Assembly (NCBI GenBank): GCA_002345675.1
Contig: DDWL01000061.1
Location: 1 to 64,000 of the forward strand
DNA: 64,000 bases
From: Bacteroidales bacterium UBA2287
GTDB lineage: Bacteria; Bacteroidota; Bacteroidia; Bacteroidales; Tenuifilaceae
Direction of reading: 5' to 3'
Part shown: in pieces, positions 51,979 through 61,133 of the stretch
Layout: the number at the start of each line of letters is the position of its first letter
How positions within the stretch are numbered: position 1 is the first letter of the stretch
Notes under the pieces: generated by a model
Seen by the model: only the letters and a program-made list of their open reading frames with translations
What the model was told of the DNA's origin: nothing
Databases searched by the model: none
Translations under genes and position numbers: made by a program

Positions 51979-52413
51979 ATGATCCCAATGTTAAGACCTA
52001 CAACTACAAGCATCCCAAGCTTGGTAGATGCATTCTTTGGCGACGATTTCCTTTCAAATTTTTTTGAAGGACTTAATCAGGGAACCTTGCCTGCTGTAAA
52101 TATCAGCGAGAATAAGGAGGAGTTTACTATTGAAGTGGCTGCTCCGGGTCTCGAAAAGAAGGACTTTTCAGTAGACCTTAGTAACAACATGCTCACCATT
52201 TCGAGCCAAAAGGAGTTTTCGAACGAAGAAAAGGACGAAAAGGTATTGAGGCGTGAGTACAGTTACACTTCGTTTAAGCGCAGCTTTTCGCTTCCCGAAA
52301 GTGCTGAAAGCACCAAAATTAAGGCTTCGTATAAAGACGGTATTTTGAGTGTTACCGTACCCAAAAGGGAGGAAGCGAAGGAAAAGCCCGTTAGGCAAAT
52401 TTCAATTTCGTAA
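51979..52413 (+). CDS. Small heat shock protein Hsp20
   Basis: 144 residues from the ATG at 51979, which follows a strong ribosome-binding sequence; the frame itself is open from 51949. The alpha-crystallin domain (about 38-130) has AVNISENKEEFTIEVAAPGL and ends with YKDGILSVTVPKRE. The N-terminal arm (VDAFFGDDFLSNFFEGLN) is hydrophobic and drives oligomer assembly. It holds unfolding proteins in a refoldable state under heat or acid stress, as an ATP-independent chaperone. Monocistronic, followed by a MITE-like element. Confidence 0.93.
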   Translation: MIPMLRPTTTSIPSLVDAFFGDDFLSNFFEGLNQGTLPAVNISENKEEFTIEVAAPGLEKKDFSVDLSNNMLTISSQKEFSNEEKDEKVLRREYSYTSFKRSFSLPESAESTKIKASYKDGILSVTVPKREEAKEKPVRQISIS

Positions 52414-52435
52414 CTGAATTTGTATTAGCATACAG

Positions 52436-52592
52436 AAGAGGCAGTATAAATTAAAAGATTAACCACAAAGACCACTAAGAAAAAACGAAGAAACACAAAG
52501 TTAATACTTTAACATACAATACTTTGTGTTCTTTGAGAAAAACTTAGTGACCTTTGTGGTTTGTTTTTTTTTATCTTTTTGGACAGCTTTTT
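52436..52592. mobile_element. MITE-like palindromic element, copy 3
   Basis: Inner ends AACCACAAAGACCACTAAG and CTTAGTGACCTTTGTGGTT are inverted repeats; the outer right end reads TTTTTGGACAGC and the left GAGGCAGTATAAATTAAAAG. It matches copies 1 and 2 in structure. It lies between hsp20 and the convergent DUF3820 gene. Confidence 0.75.
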
Positions 52593-52614
52593 TTACTTTA
52601 AATAAATGGTGTAA

Positions 52615-52857
52615 CTATTTATATTTGTGCGATATATTATTTAATAATTGGTCGAGCCCATTAAGCTTAATTTCGTATAGGGTCGAAAGTAATACACCTA
52701 ATCGTCCAGGCGGAAATCCTTTTCGCTGAAACCATTCGAGGTAAAAAACGGGAATATCCTTTAGCAATGTTCCCTTAAATTTGCCAAAGGGCATTTTTTT
52801 GGTAACCAAATCGATTAGTATCTGTCGATTCTCCTTATCAAGATTAACATCTTCCAT
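52615..52857 (-). CDS. DUF3820 family protein
   Basis: 80 residues, cytoplasmic, matching DUF3820, with the pattern MPFGKFKGTLLKDIPVFYLEW followed by RKGFPPGRLG. The short motif resembles that in nuclease-associated QDE-type proteins, but the role of the stand-alone family is unknown. The gene starts 11 bases after arfB, with which it is probably co-transcribed. Confidence 0.85.
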   Translation of the reverse strand: MEDVNLDKENRQILIDLVTKKMPFGKFKGTLLKDIPVFYLEWFQRKGFPPGRLGVLLSTLYEIKLNGLDQLLNNISHKYK

Positions 52858-52868
52858 GTAATTTCTTA

Positions 52869-53264
52869 CTATAGTGGTTTTCGGCGGAGCTGTTTCTTTT
52901 CTGAAACTCCCTTTTTTTCGTCTAACCGTTTACGTTTCGATGCTGCAGTTGGCTTAGTTGCTCTTCGAGGCTTCGAAGGAGTAAGAGCCTTTTCAACAAG
53001 TTTGTAAAATTTTTCAATGCAAAGCTCTTTATTTTCAAGCTGCGAGCGCGAAACCTGCGAAGTTATTATCAGAATTCCGTCGTCGGTTAGCTTTGAGGCT
53101 AGTTTAATTAGCAGAATGGTTTTCTCGTCGTCGCTCAGAATTGCCGAATCGGTTACGCTAAATCGCAGTTCAATTCGACTATTGACCTTGTTAACATTTT
53201 GACCTCCAGCCCCGCTGCTTCGCGAAGCCTGAAAGGAAAATTCGGAGGAGAAATCTTTTTGCAC
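52869..53264 (-). CDS. arfB: Alternative ribosome rescue factor ArfB
   Basis: 131 residues, a peptidyl-tRNA hydrolase that frees stalled ribosomes lacking a stop codon. It has the release-factor GGQ motif (G20, G21, Q22 in SSGAGGQNVNKVNSR) and the basic C-terminal tail (PRRATKPTAASKRKRLDEKK) that enters the empty mRNA channel. The size is that of YaeJ/ArfB, not of a class-1 release factor. It sits between the hybrid kinase (5 bases upstream) and DUF3820; all three may be co-transcribed. Confidence 0.93.
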   Translation of the reverse strand: MQKDFSSEFSFQASRSSGAGGQNVNKVNSRIELRFSVTDSAILSDDEKTILLIKLASKLTDDGILIITSQVSRSQLENKELCIEKFYKLVEKALTPSKPRRATKPTAASKRKRLDEKKGVSEKKQLRRKPL

Positions 53265-53269
53265 AGCTA

Positions 53270-55393
53270 TTATTTTTCGAAATTGAGCGTTTTACTAATA
53301 ATCTTAATTAGGTCTTCTTCGCTTATGGGCTTTGTAAAAAAGTCGTTGCAGCCTGCTGCAATTGCCATACGCCTATTGTCGTCGGAAACATAAGCGGTAT
53401 GCGCAATAATTGCTACCTTAAATTTAAGTTTTCGAATTTCGCGGGCAATAGCAAAGCCATCCCTATCGGCTAATCGAATGTCGAGTAAAACGAGGTCGAG
53501 GCCTTCGGTTTGCCTAATAATTTCAATGGCTTGATTGCCGTTAGTTGCCGAAAAAAAAGAGCACACAACCTTTTCGAGCATCGAGTTAAATAGAAGTATG
53601 TTGTGCTCAAAATCGTCGACAACCAGTACCTTTTTCCCATTTAAATTAGGTTTGCTTATAAAACTCGAAAACGCATTGCTAACTATTAGGTGAGAAGTAT
53701 CGGATGAAATTGTAATGTCGACAGGTAGCGTGAAGCTAAAAAGCGAACCGCAGTTAAGCTCCGACTCAACCCAAATTCGGCCGCCAACATGCTCAACAAG
53801 TGCTTTCGAAATCGATAACCCTAGCCCTGTACCTTCGAATTGGCGAGATGTAACGCGATTGTCGACCTGTATAAACCTATCGAAAATTTTATCGTGCTGG
53901 TCTCGAGCAATTCCTATACCTGTGTCGCGAACATAAAAAACAAGCTCGTTTTTAGCAATTATTTTGTAGCCAAATTCAATTTCGCCCTTGGTAGTAAATT
54001 TTAACGAATTACTTAAAAGGTTTGTAAGAACTTGTTTTACTCGCTTACGATCGGTTTCAATAGCTATCGATTCGTCGTGAAGTTCGGTCGACAACTTTAG
54101 CTTAACATCGTGATCTTTAAACAGCCTATTATTCATGTAAAACTGGTAAAGTTCGAGCATTAGCTCGTCAACATTAAATTGCTCACAATTAATAGTCATT
54201 ATGCCCGATTCAATTTTCGACAAATCGATAATGTCGTTTATAAGCGATAGTAAATGGTGGCCACTGTTAAGAATTATTTCGATGTGATTTAGGCGGACTT
54301 CGTCGGTTAGCTCTTTTTCTTTTAGCAGTTCGGCAAAGCCAAGAACTCCAAACAGTGGTGTTCGAATTTCGTGACTCATATTTGCTAAAAATGCAGTTTT
54401 AAGACTATCGGCTTCTTCGGCTCTATTTTTGGCGGCGGTAAGCTCCTTTTTTTGCTTAATAAACTCATCAATTAGAATTGCTATACGTTGAAAATCGCCA
54501 CTACCCTTTTTTAGTTCACTTAGGCTATCGATATTTTCGGTTGCAATGGCCTCGCTTACAAGCGACAAGGGTTTGCTAACCCATTTCGACAGAAGAAAAG
54601 CAAGTATAATAAGAATACTTAAAGCTGTAAAAATGAACAGTATTAGCATTTGCATGGAAGTACGACGGTACAAGTCCATGAAAGGTAACTTTTTGCTAAA
54701 AAGAATTACGCCTACATTTTCGTTTTGCCAGTTTTCAACAGTAATGCTAAACTGAATTTCGTTTGCTGGAGAGAATTGCAGTGCTTGTTTTCCATTTAAA
54801 ATGAGAATTTCGCTTCCCGAAAGTTTTTCCGTTTTTTCAATTAAATTCGAGTCCCATACCTTGGCTAAAAAAATGTACCCATGAGGCATTGTTAGCCTTT
54901 CGGCATCGGAAGTTGGGTGTATGGTTGCCCCGTGAACCATTACTAAACCAATAGGGGTATATAAATAGAATGATGTAAACCTGTTTTTGTAAAGTTGATT
55001 TAGTAGAATGCTGTCGAACGAAACTTTAAAAAGCAACTTGGCATTTTTACTAAAATCGGAGTAAATTACTTTATTGTCGAGGTTTAGCATCCAAACAGCA
55101 TCAAGGTCGTATGAGGTTACTAAATTCGAAATGTTCTCTTTTCCCCAAGCATGGCTAGGCTTTTTTATAAAAGTTACATAATCGTCCCAAAACGAATAGT
55201 CGTATACAATTTGATTAACCTTCGAACTCTGTATATCAATGGCAGCTTTGCATGTATGGTTGTGCTGTTCAATGTTGTGGTTAGTAATTAGAAGTTCCTG
55301 CCTATTATTTAACCAAAAAGCAATTATACTCGATATTACTGCCATTACTAGTGTTGCAAGTAAAGCAAATAGAATTTTTTGACGAGTTGACAT
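53270..55393 (-). CDS. Hybrid sensor kinase with CHASE4 and receiver domains
   Basis: 707 residues. A first membrane helix (5-28), a periplasmic CHASE4-like domain (35-230, with IVYDYSFWDDYVTF), a second membrane helix near 245-268 and a HAMP-like segment lead to the kinase core. The phosphoacceptor His is in ANMSHEIRTPLFGV near residue 340; ATPase motifs are NLLSNSLKF, VRDTGIGIA and GTGLGLSIS. A C-terminal receiver has VLVVDDFEHNILLF and phospho-acceptor Asp in VLLDIRLADRDGF near 637, with the Lys in FFTKPIS. Output must pass to a histidine phosphotransfer protein or another regulator not in view. Confidence 0.93.
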   Translation of the reverse strand: MSTRQKILFALLATLVMAVISSIIAFWLNNRQELLITNHNIEQHNHTCKAAIDIQSSKVNQIVYDYSFWDDYVTFIKKPSHAWGKENISNLVTSYDLDAVWMLNLDNKVIYSDFSKNAKLLFKVSFDSILLNQLYKNRFTSFYLYTPIGLVMVHGATIHPTSDAERLTMPHGYIFLAKVWDSNLIEKTEKLSGSEILILNGKQALQFSPANEIQFSITVENWQNENVGVILFSKKLPFMDLYRRTSMQMLILFIFTALSILIILAFLLSKWVSKPLSLVSEAIATENIDSLSELKKGSGDFQRIAILIDEFIKQKKELTAAKNRAEEADSLKTAFLANMSHEIRTPLFGVLGFAELLKEKELTDEVRLNHIEIILNSGHHLLSLINDIIDLSKIESGIMTINCEQFNVDELMLELYQFYMNNRLFKDHDVKLKLSTELHDESIAIETDRKRVKQVLTNLLSNSLKFTTKGEIEFGYKIIAKNELVFYVRDTGIGIARDQHDKIFDRFIQVDNRVTSRQFEGTGLGLSISKALVEHVGGRIWVESELNCGSLFSFTLPVDITISSDTSHLIVSNAFSSFISKPNLNGKKVLVVDDFEHNILLFNSMLEKVVCSFFSATNGNQAIEIIRQTEGLDLVLLDIRLADRDGFAIAREIRKLKFKVAIIAHTAYVSDDNRRMAIAAGCNDFFTKPISEEDLIKIISKTLNFEK

Positions 55394-55538
55394 TGCTTTT
55401 TTATTTTAAAAGGATTATTGAATGTACGCTAAATAAATTAAACAGTTGCAATTCGTTTCTTTAAAATATAGGCTAATACTTTTTTATACAATTTAAAATA
55501 ATGTAAATGATATATGGTTAGATTAATTTATCAATAAT

Positions 55539-57167
55539 TTACTCATTTACTGTTGGTAACACTATCCTAAAGCCAATGTAGCTCCTTGAGTTTGAGGGAT
55601 CGTCGAAACCTCTAAATGTTAGCCTATTGGCATCAATGTAGCCAAACCAACTGCCACCACGAACAACTCGACCATCGCCAGTTTCGGGACCTTTTGGGTT
55701 TGTTTCGGTGGTGCTACTGTACGACGAAAACCAATCGTTGCACCATTCCCAAACATTGCCGCTCATGTCGTAAATTCCTAGTTCGTTTGGTTTAAGCTGG
55801 CCAACTTCGTTTGTTTTATTACCGCTATTACCCGAGTACCATGCAACATCGTTAATATTTCGTGCTCCCGAATACCGATGATTTTGTGTTTTTTCGCCAC
55901 CTCGCGCTGCATACTCCCATTCGGCTTCGGTGGGTAATCGGTAGTTTTTGCCTGTTAAAACGTTAAGCTTTTTAATGAAATTTTGAGCATCGTGCCAGCT
56001 AACTCGCTCAACTGGACATTGATTGCAGTCCCTAAAGTGGCTTGGGCTGGTTCCCATAATTTCTTTCCAAAGGGCTTGGGTAATTTCGTAATTGCTAATG
56101 TAAAAATCGCTTACTGTAACATCGTGAACAGGTTTTTCGAACTTTTTTCCCTCCCCAAATGTGTCGCCCATTTTAAAGGTGCCACCTTTTACTAAAACCA
56201 TATACTGGTCCAATGGGTCATTCGAATCTTTTAAAATAAACGAATGAGTGGCACTACTGGTAAACGAAATGGTAACTTTTTCGACAATTACTTTGTTCCC
56301 CTTTGTTATTTTAAATAGATACTCACCGTATTCCAACCAAATCGATTTTGGGGTATTGCCATATAACGAGTCGCCAATAAAAATTTGAGCCCCGCTTGGT
56401 TCGCTAGTTACTGCAACTTGCTTACCCGAATAAAGCACAACATCAATTTTCGTAAATTTACGGCCAACAACATCAACCGATTTAATAACTGTTGTATATC
56501 CCTTTTTAGCGATGTATACTACATACCTTTTTTCGGGAAGACTTGGTATTTTAATGGGCGTTAGCCCATAAATGGTTCCATCAATGGTAACAACGGCTCC
56601 TTGGGGTTCGCTTGTTACTTCAAGTTCGCCAGTTTCGGCCTTAAGCTTAATGTCGAGTTTTTGATTTTTACCTGCAATAATTGCAAGTTGAAACTCCTGA
56701 GTAGCGTACCCAACTTTTTCGACCTTAACCTTGCAAATACCCTCCATAACTCTTCCTGTCCACGAGGTTAGGCTAACCCTACTCCCATTAATATATATAG
56801 TTGCCTCGGTAGTTGCATTAATAGTTAGTTCGGCAAAAAGCGACTTCATTATAAAATTAACAGGAACAGTTCGTTCGTCGAATACCGAAACCTTTTTAGT
56901 TTGGGTTTGGTACCATTGGTTTGTAAGCTTAATGGTATAGTCGCCAGTTTCTATTCCGTTGAATGTGTACGGTGTAATTTTTCCAGTATTTTGGTCGTTT
57001 AGGTGAATTACCATGCCGTCGGGCTTGGAGGTAACCTGTATGCTTCCAAATTTTTGGTTTTGTATTTTAGTGCTTGCACTTGCTGCAAAAAAAACGTCAT
57101 TGGCATTTAAAGCCAAAAGTAACTGAAGTGTAAAGGAGAAGTATACAAGTACAATTAACCGTTTCAA
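55539..57167 (-). CDS. Exported PEGA-repeat SUMF1-domain protein
   Basis: 542 residues with a signal peptide. Residues about 40-315 hold four PEGA-like beta repeats (IQVTSKPDGMVIHL; LTINATTEATIYIN; LEVTSEPQGAVVTIDG; VAVTSEPSGAQIFIGD), surface-anchoring modules. Residues about 325-540 form a formylglycine-generating-enzyme-like domain (MVLVKGGTFKMGDT; RLPTEAEWEYAARGG; SGNVWEWCNDW; RGGSWF). Most such secreted bacterial relatives do not modify sulfatases and probably bind ligands or sugars. No sulfatase is nearby. It is monocistronic. Confidence 0.88.
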   Translation of the reverse strand: MKRLIVLVYFSFTLQLLLALNANDVFFAASASTKIQNQKFGSIQVTSKPDGMVIHLNDQNTGKITPYTFNGIETGDYTIKLTNQWYQTQTKKVSVFDERTVPVNFIMKSLFAELTINATTEATIYINGSRVSLTSWTGRVMEGICKVKVEKVGYATQEFQLAIIAGKNQKLDIKLKAETGELEVTSEPQGAVVTIDGTIYGLTPIKIPSLPEKRYVVYIAKKGYTTVIKSVDVVGRKFTKIDVVLYSGKQVAVTSEPSGAQIFIGDSLYGNTPKSIWLEYGEYLFKITKGNKVIVEKVTISFTSSATHSFILKDSNDPLDQYMVLVKGGTFKMGDTFGEGKKFEKPVHDVTVSDFYISNYEITQALWKEIMGTSPSHFRDCNQCPVERVSWHDAQNFIKKLNVLTGKNYRLPTEAEWEYAARGGEKTQNHRYSGARNINDVAWYSGNSGNKTNEVGQLKPNELGIYDMSGNVWEWCNDWFSSYSSTTETNPKGPETGDGRVVRGGSWFGYIDANRLTFRGFDDPSNSRSYIGFRIVLPTVNE

Positions 57168-57240
57168 ATTGAAATTACTTTAAATTCAACCTAAAATTAA
57201 GCTATTTTTCTCGATGTTACCACATAAGAATATCTATTAA

Positions 57241-57279
57241 CTTAAAAGAATGCCTATGGTAAAAGGGCATTCTTTTAAG
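57241..57279. terminator. Perfect 14-bp hairpin, terminator-like
   Basis: CTTAAAAGAATGCC (57241-57254) and GGCATTCTTTTAAG (57266-57279) are exact inverted repeats around an 11-base loop. On the minus strand it lies 50 bases past the small-protein stop and may end that transcript; the A/T-rich stem base gives T-rich tails in both directions. Confidence 0.6.
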
Positions 57280-57328
57280 GAACAGACAATAAGTTATAAA
57301 GTTTATGAAAGGCTACGTAAAATTGAGT

Positions 57329-57490
57329 TTAAAACTTTTTGGGGTAGGCAAAACGCTCTTGGTAGCGTTTTCTTGCTTCGTCAGGGTCGGCGTCGAGGGC
57401 AATATAAATTTTTGTTCTTTGATCAATTGCAACTAGTTGCATTTTTGTAAGGTCGGGCGATTTAAAAACGGGTTGTTTTTTTTCGTACAT
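57329..57490 (-). CDS. Small protein, 53 residues, function unknown
   Basis: From the ATG at 57490 the frame encodes a 53-residue hydrophilic protein starting MYEKKQPVFKSPDLTKMQ and ending RKRYQERFAYPKKF. The segment VAIDQRTKIYIALDADPDEA has an alternating pattern like a short beta-beta-alpha fold. I believe it resembles small conserved Bacteroidales proteins of unknown function, but cannot confirm. A longer frame from 57532 adds 14 residues with a less natural start. A hairpin downstream supports an independent unit. Confidence 0.5.
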   Translation of the reverse strand: MYEKKQPVFKSPDLTKMQLVAIDQRTKIYIALDADPDEARKRYQERFAYPKKF

Positions 57491-57790
57491 ACAAGTTTCC
57501 CTTTCAGCTAAAAAATCCAATTCATAAAACACAGTATGTATTTTATGTGAAAAATATTGCTAACAGTTATAAAATCAAAATATTAGCAATTTGATAATAT
57601 GCAGTCGATTAGGAGAAATGTCGAGAAAAAGAAATTCTTTGCAAGAAGCAATGTCGATTTTCGACTTGCCAGCAAAAGTCCTAAAAATAATGGGCTTTGG
57701 ATTTTTAAACGACTTCCCTTACGATAAGCAATAAAAGTCAAATGTAGCATAAAATATTGGACTTTCCTAATTTAAAAAATTTAAAATCAA

Positions 57791-58124
57791 TTAATTAAGC
57801 ATAATTGTTGGGTGTTCAGTTGATTTTACACGGTAACCAACAGAAATAATAACATCGAGGTTGTAAAGTTTTACCGAAACTTCCTGCGTTTTTCCTTCAA
57901 TAGCGCCATGTTGAGTGGTATGTCGGAAATTCCGACATACCATCTCTTCGTTTAATTCACCTTCTTTAAAAACGTTTTGTATGTTCGGTAATGGTGGTTC
58001 GAGCTTTGCCAAATAAAGCAGCCATTTGGTCTTGTGAAATCCAAACGGTTTCTTCTTCGAGGCGAACATTAATTTTTATGCTGCCTTCTGAGTTTTGGTA
58101 TATTAGTATTTCGCTGGTGCTCAT
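57791..58124 (-). pseudogene. RhuM family relic, frameshifted and truncated
   Basis: The start STSEILIYQNSEGSIKINVR (from 58124) and TVWISQDQMAALFGKARTTI match RhuM proteins, but after TEH the frame breaks. Downstream in another frame the homology resumes with IQNVFKEGELNEEMVCRNF and LYNLDVIISVGYRVKS. Restoring a missing TA in CATACAAAAC (expected CATATACAAAAC) rejoins the two parts. The copy then ends after about 110 residues, while the intact relative at 16.2 kb has 333. The two belong to different RhuM subgroups, so this is not a recent duplicate. Confidence 0.85.
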
Positions 58125-58236
58125 TAAAATGGTAGAGTTATTCAAATCCAAATTTAGTAAAAGGATTTAATTATTGGATTACTAAATTTTAATGTTATGA
58201 AATACAGGATTTTAAATCAATATAAATTCAAAACAG

Positions 58237-59640
58237 TTACTTTCCTATGCAAAACTTGCTAAATATTGAGCCTAAAATGTCGTCGGTGGTAATTTCGCCG
58301 GTAATTTCGCCTAAGTAGTGGAGAACCTGACGAATGTCGAGCGAAAGTAAGTCGCCAGGTATGTTGGCCTTTAGGCCATTGGCTACGAGAAGTAAACTTT
58401 CGTGCGCACGCTGTAGCGACTCGTAGTGACGGGCATTGGTAACAATTACCTCATCGCCATCGGTTTTGGTTACTTGTGCAATGGTAACAAGTTGCTGCGC
58501 AAGCGAGTCGACGGTTGAATCGTGCTTTGCCGAAAGGGCTTTAACGCTAGCTTTTATATACTTGCTAGTAATTAGGTTGTTAAGCAATTCAGTATGCTCT
58601 TGTGTTGAAGCATCAACCTTATTTAGAATTACAAGAAGTTTTTGGTGCTGTTCGAGTTTTGTGTAAATTTCGTCGATTGCAGTAATAGTTTGCTGCTCAT
58701 TTTCACGCGAATCGACCATTAAAATTACTATAAGCGACTGCGATATTTTTGCGTATGTTCGCTCAATACCCATGCTTTCAATGGTGTCGGTGGTATGGCG
58801 AAGCCCAGCGGTGTCGACAAAACGAAAGTTATACCCATTAATCGAAATGGTGTCCTCAATGGTGTCGCGGGTTGTGCCAGCAATTTCCGATACTATGGCT
58901 CGATCCTCATTTAAAAGTCGGTTTAACAAGGTCGATTTGCCCACGTTGGGTTTGCCAACAATGGCAACTGGAATTCCCGTTTTTATTACATTGCCCAGTT
59001 GAAACGAATCCATTAGTCGCTTTGTAACCTCCGAAATATCTTCGATAAGGCGTGTAAGCTGCCTCCTATCGGCAAATTTAACATCTTCCTCGCTAAAATC
59101 GAGCTCAAGTTCAACCAGCGAAATAAAGTGAAGAAGTTGCTCCCTAAGTTCCTTTAGTTTACTCGAAAAACCTCCACGCATTTGGTTAATGGCCACTCTG
59201 CGAGCCGACTCGCTTGTCGATGAAATAAGGTCGGCCACTGCCTCCGCTTGTGAAAGGTCGAGTTTCCCATTTAAAAAGGCACGTAGCGTAAATCCCCCCG
59301 GTTCGGCCAGTGAAGCGCCGTTCTTTATAAGAATTTCTAAAATTCGTTGCTGAATAAATTGGGATCCATGGCACGAAATCTCAACCATATCGTCGCCTGT
59401 GTACGAATGAGGCGAGCGAAAAAGGCTAACAAGAACTTGGTCAATAATTACATCTTCGGCCACAATTGAACCGTAGTGAATGGTGTAAGGTTTTTGGTCG
59501 ATTAGTTTTTTGTTTTTTTTAGCAGCAACAAATATTTTGTCGCAAATGGTTAACGCTTCAGGTCCATTAATTCGAATAACTGCAATAGCGCCAACTCCTG
59601 GGGGCGTTGCAATGGCTGCTATGGTGGTATTGATTTGCAT
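58237..59640 (-). CDS. mnmE: tRNA modification GTPase MnmE
   Basis: 467 residues. With MnmG, MnmE builds the 5-carboxymethylaminomethyl group on wobble uridine. The N-terminal folate-binding domain (1-120) starts NTTIAAIATPPGVGAIAVIR; the helical domain carries the GTPase with G1 GKPNVGKSTLLNRLL, G3 DTAGLRHT and G4 NKVD; the C-terminal CIGK motif (FCIGK) provides the conserved cysteine. Complete and typical. No mnmG in the window. The promoter region is shared with nothing; upstream is a 311-base gap. Confidence 0.96.
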   Translation of the reverse strand: MQINTTIAAIATPPGVGAIAVIRINGPEALTICDKIFVAAKKNKKLIDQKPYTIHYGSIVAEDVIIDQVLVSLFRSPHSYTGDDMVEISCHGSQFIQQRILEILIKNGASLAEPGGFTLRAFLNGKLDLSQAEAVADLISSTSESARRVAINQMRGGFSSKLKELREQLLHFISLVELELDFSEEDVKFADRRQLTRLIEDISEVTKRLMDSFQLGNVIKTGIPVAIVGKPNVGKSTLLNRLLNEDRAIVSEIAGTTRDTIEDTISINGYNFRFVDTAGLRHTTDTIESMGIERTYAKISQSLIVILMVDSRENEQQTITAIDEIYTKLEQHQKLLVILNKVDASTQEHTELLNNLITSKYIKASVKALSAKHDSTVDSLAQQLVTIAQVTKTDGDEVIVTNARHYESLQRAHESLLLVANGLKANIPGDLLSLDIRQVLHYLGEITGEITTDDILGSIFSKFCIGK

Positions 59641-59951
59641 TTAAGTGAAATTTGGTTTGCAAAGTTACAATAATAAGGCACTATTTAACTCTCCAAATAC
59701 CCGCAAATGAGTTTAACTTTTTGGTTCGTTCAGATATAACTAATTTGGGTCGTTGATTTTATTATTAGAAGTCTATTACAAATGCTATTAATAGTCGATA
59801 GCAAATGAATACACACTATACATCACATATTCAGACACATAAATATTTAGTAAAAACAATTTAAAGTAAATGTCAACCCCTCACAATTATGATTTTAATT
59901 GTTAAACCTATGAGCTATTCCGTTACTTCGTAAAAATAAAATTTACTTACC
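59641..59951. promoter_or_regulatory. Divergent intergenic region mnmE/thiolase
   Basis: No gene seen. A possible operator ACAATTA-N6-TAATTGT lies at 59883-59902, about 50 bases before the thiolase ATG. No strong TAnnTTTG element is seen for the thiolase operon. Confidence 0.4.
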
Positions 59952-61133
59952 ATGAAAGAAGTTGTAATTGTATCGGCCGTAAGAACACCCATAGGTAACT
60001 TTGGAGGAAGCCTATCCAGCTTTTCAGCTGTGGAATTAGGAGCCATTGCTGCTCGTGAAGCCATAAAACGTGCGGGCATTTCGCCTGCCGAAATAAGCGA
60101 AAGCATTATTGGTAATATTCTATCGGCTGGCCTTGGGCAAAATGTTGCACGCCAGGTGGCCATTCGTGCTGGGATACCTGAAACAAGCCCTGCAATGGCC
60201 ATAAATAAACTTTGCGGATCGGGACTACGGGCTGTTTCAATGGCTGCCCAATTCATTATGTTAGGCGATGCAGATGTAGTTTTAGCCGGCGGAACCGAAA
60301 GCATGAGTAATGCTCCGTACCTTATGACTAAAGCCCGAAATGGTTATCGAATGGGTCATGGACAGGTTTTTGACAGTATGATTCTCGATGGGCTAACCGA
60401 TGCTTTTAACGATTACCATATGGGCATTACAGCCGAAAACATAGCTGAGCAATGGGGAATTACCCGCGACGAGCAGGATGCTTTTGCCGTTAAAAGTCAG
60501 AATAAAACCGAAGTAGCCCAAAAAGCCGGTAAGTTTACCGATGAAATTATTGGTATTGAAATTCCTCAGCGCAAGGGTGAACCTATCCTTTGTAATACCG
60601 ACGAGTTTCCAAAGCACGGATTAACCATCGACCAGCTTGCAAAACTAAAGCCCGCATTTAAAAAAGACGGCACAGTAACCGCTGGCAATGCATCGGGGAT
60701 TAACGATGGGGCGAGTATGCTTGTGGTTATGTCGATGGAGAAAGCCAAATTGTTAGGGCTGAAACCGCTTGTAAAAATTCGCTCTTACGCAAATGCTGCT
60801 TTAGATCCCAAAATTATGGGATACGGGCCAGTTCCAGCAACTCGCGCTGCATTGCTAAAGGCAAATATGAAGATAACCGAAATCGACCTTATTGAGGCCA
60901 ACGAAGCCTTTGCTGCGCAATCAATTGCTGTACTTCGCGATTTAAACCTAAATCCTGATATTGTTAACGTTAATGGAGGTGCCATAGCACTAGGTCACCC
61001 CGTTGGGGCATCGGGCGCTCGCATTTTAACTACTCTCATTTACGAAATGAAGCGCCGTAATGCAGCAACTGGCTTAGCCACTCTTTGCATTGGAGGCGGA
61101 CAAGGAACTGCGCTAATTATTGAGAATATATAG
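59952..61133 (+). CDS. Acetyl-CoA C-acetyltransferase (thiolase)
   Basis: 393 residues, biosynthetic-type thiolase that joins two acetyl-CoA or splits acetoacetyl-CoA. The acylated cysteine is C88 (NKLCGSGLRA); the base pair His and Cys are in GHPVGASGARI and LCIGGGQGTA near the C-terminus. It heads a four-gene set with a short-chain reductase, a sodium symporter and a CoA-transferase. That set fits acetoacetate/3-hydroxybutyrate or butyrate-type metabolism, either use of ketone bodies or formation of a C4 acid. The direction of flux cannot be told. Confidence 0.95.
   Translation: MKEVVIVSAVRTPIGNFGGSLSSFSAVELGAIAAREAIKRAGISPAEISESIIGNILSAGLGQNVARQVAIRAGIPETSPAMAINKLCGSGLRAVSMAAQFIMLGDADVVLAGGTESMSNAPYLMTKARNGYRMGHGQVFDSMILDGLTDAFNDYHMGITAENIAEQWGITRDEQDAFAVKSQNKTEVAQKAGKFTDEIIGIEIPQRKGEPILCNTDEFPKHGLTIDQLAKLKPAFKKDGTVTAGNASGINDGASMLVVMSMEKAKLLGLKPLVKIRSYANAALDPKIMGYGPVPATRAALLKANMKITEIDLIEANEAFAAQSIAVLRDLNLNPDIVNVNGGAIALGHPVGASGARILTTLIYEMKRRNAATGLATLCIGGGQGTALIIENI

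Noticed and set aside
55539..57167. Active sulfatase-modifying enzyme partner of the radical SAM protein at 24.6 kb
   Set aside because: No sulfatase with a C/S-x-P-x-R site is present, and the PEGA-fused SUMF1 domain is typical of non-enzymatic secreted proteins.
57618..57734. 38-residue plus-strand frame starting MSRKRNSLQEAMSIF, preceded by AGGAG
   Set aside because: No recognisable family, single short frame beside a pseudogene; could be chance. Conservation would be needed to accept it.
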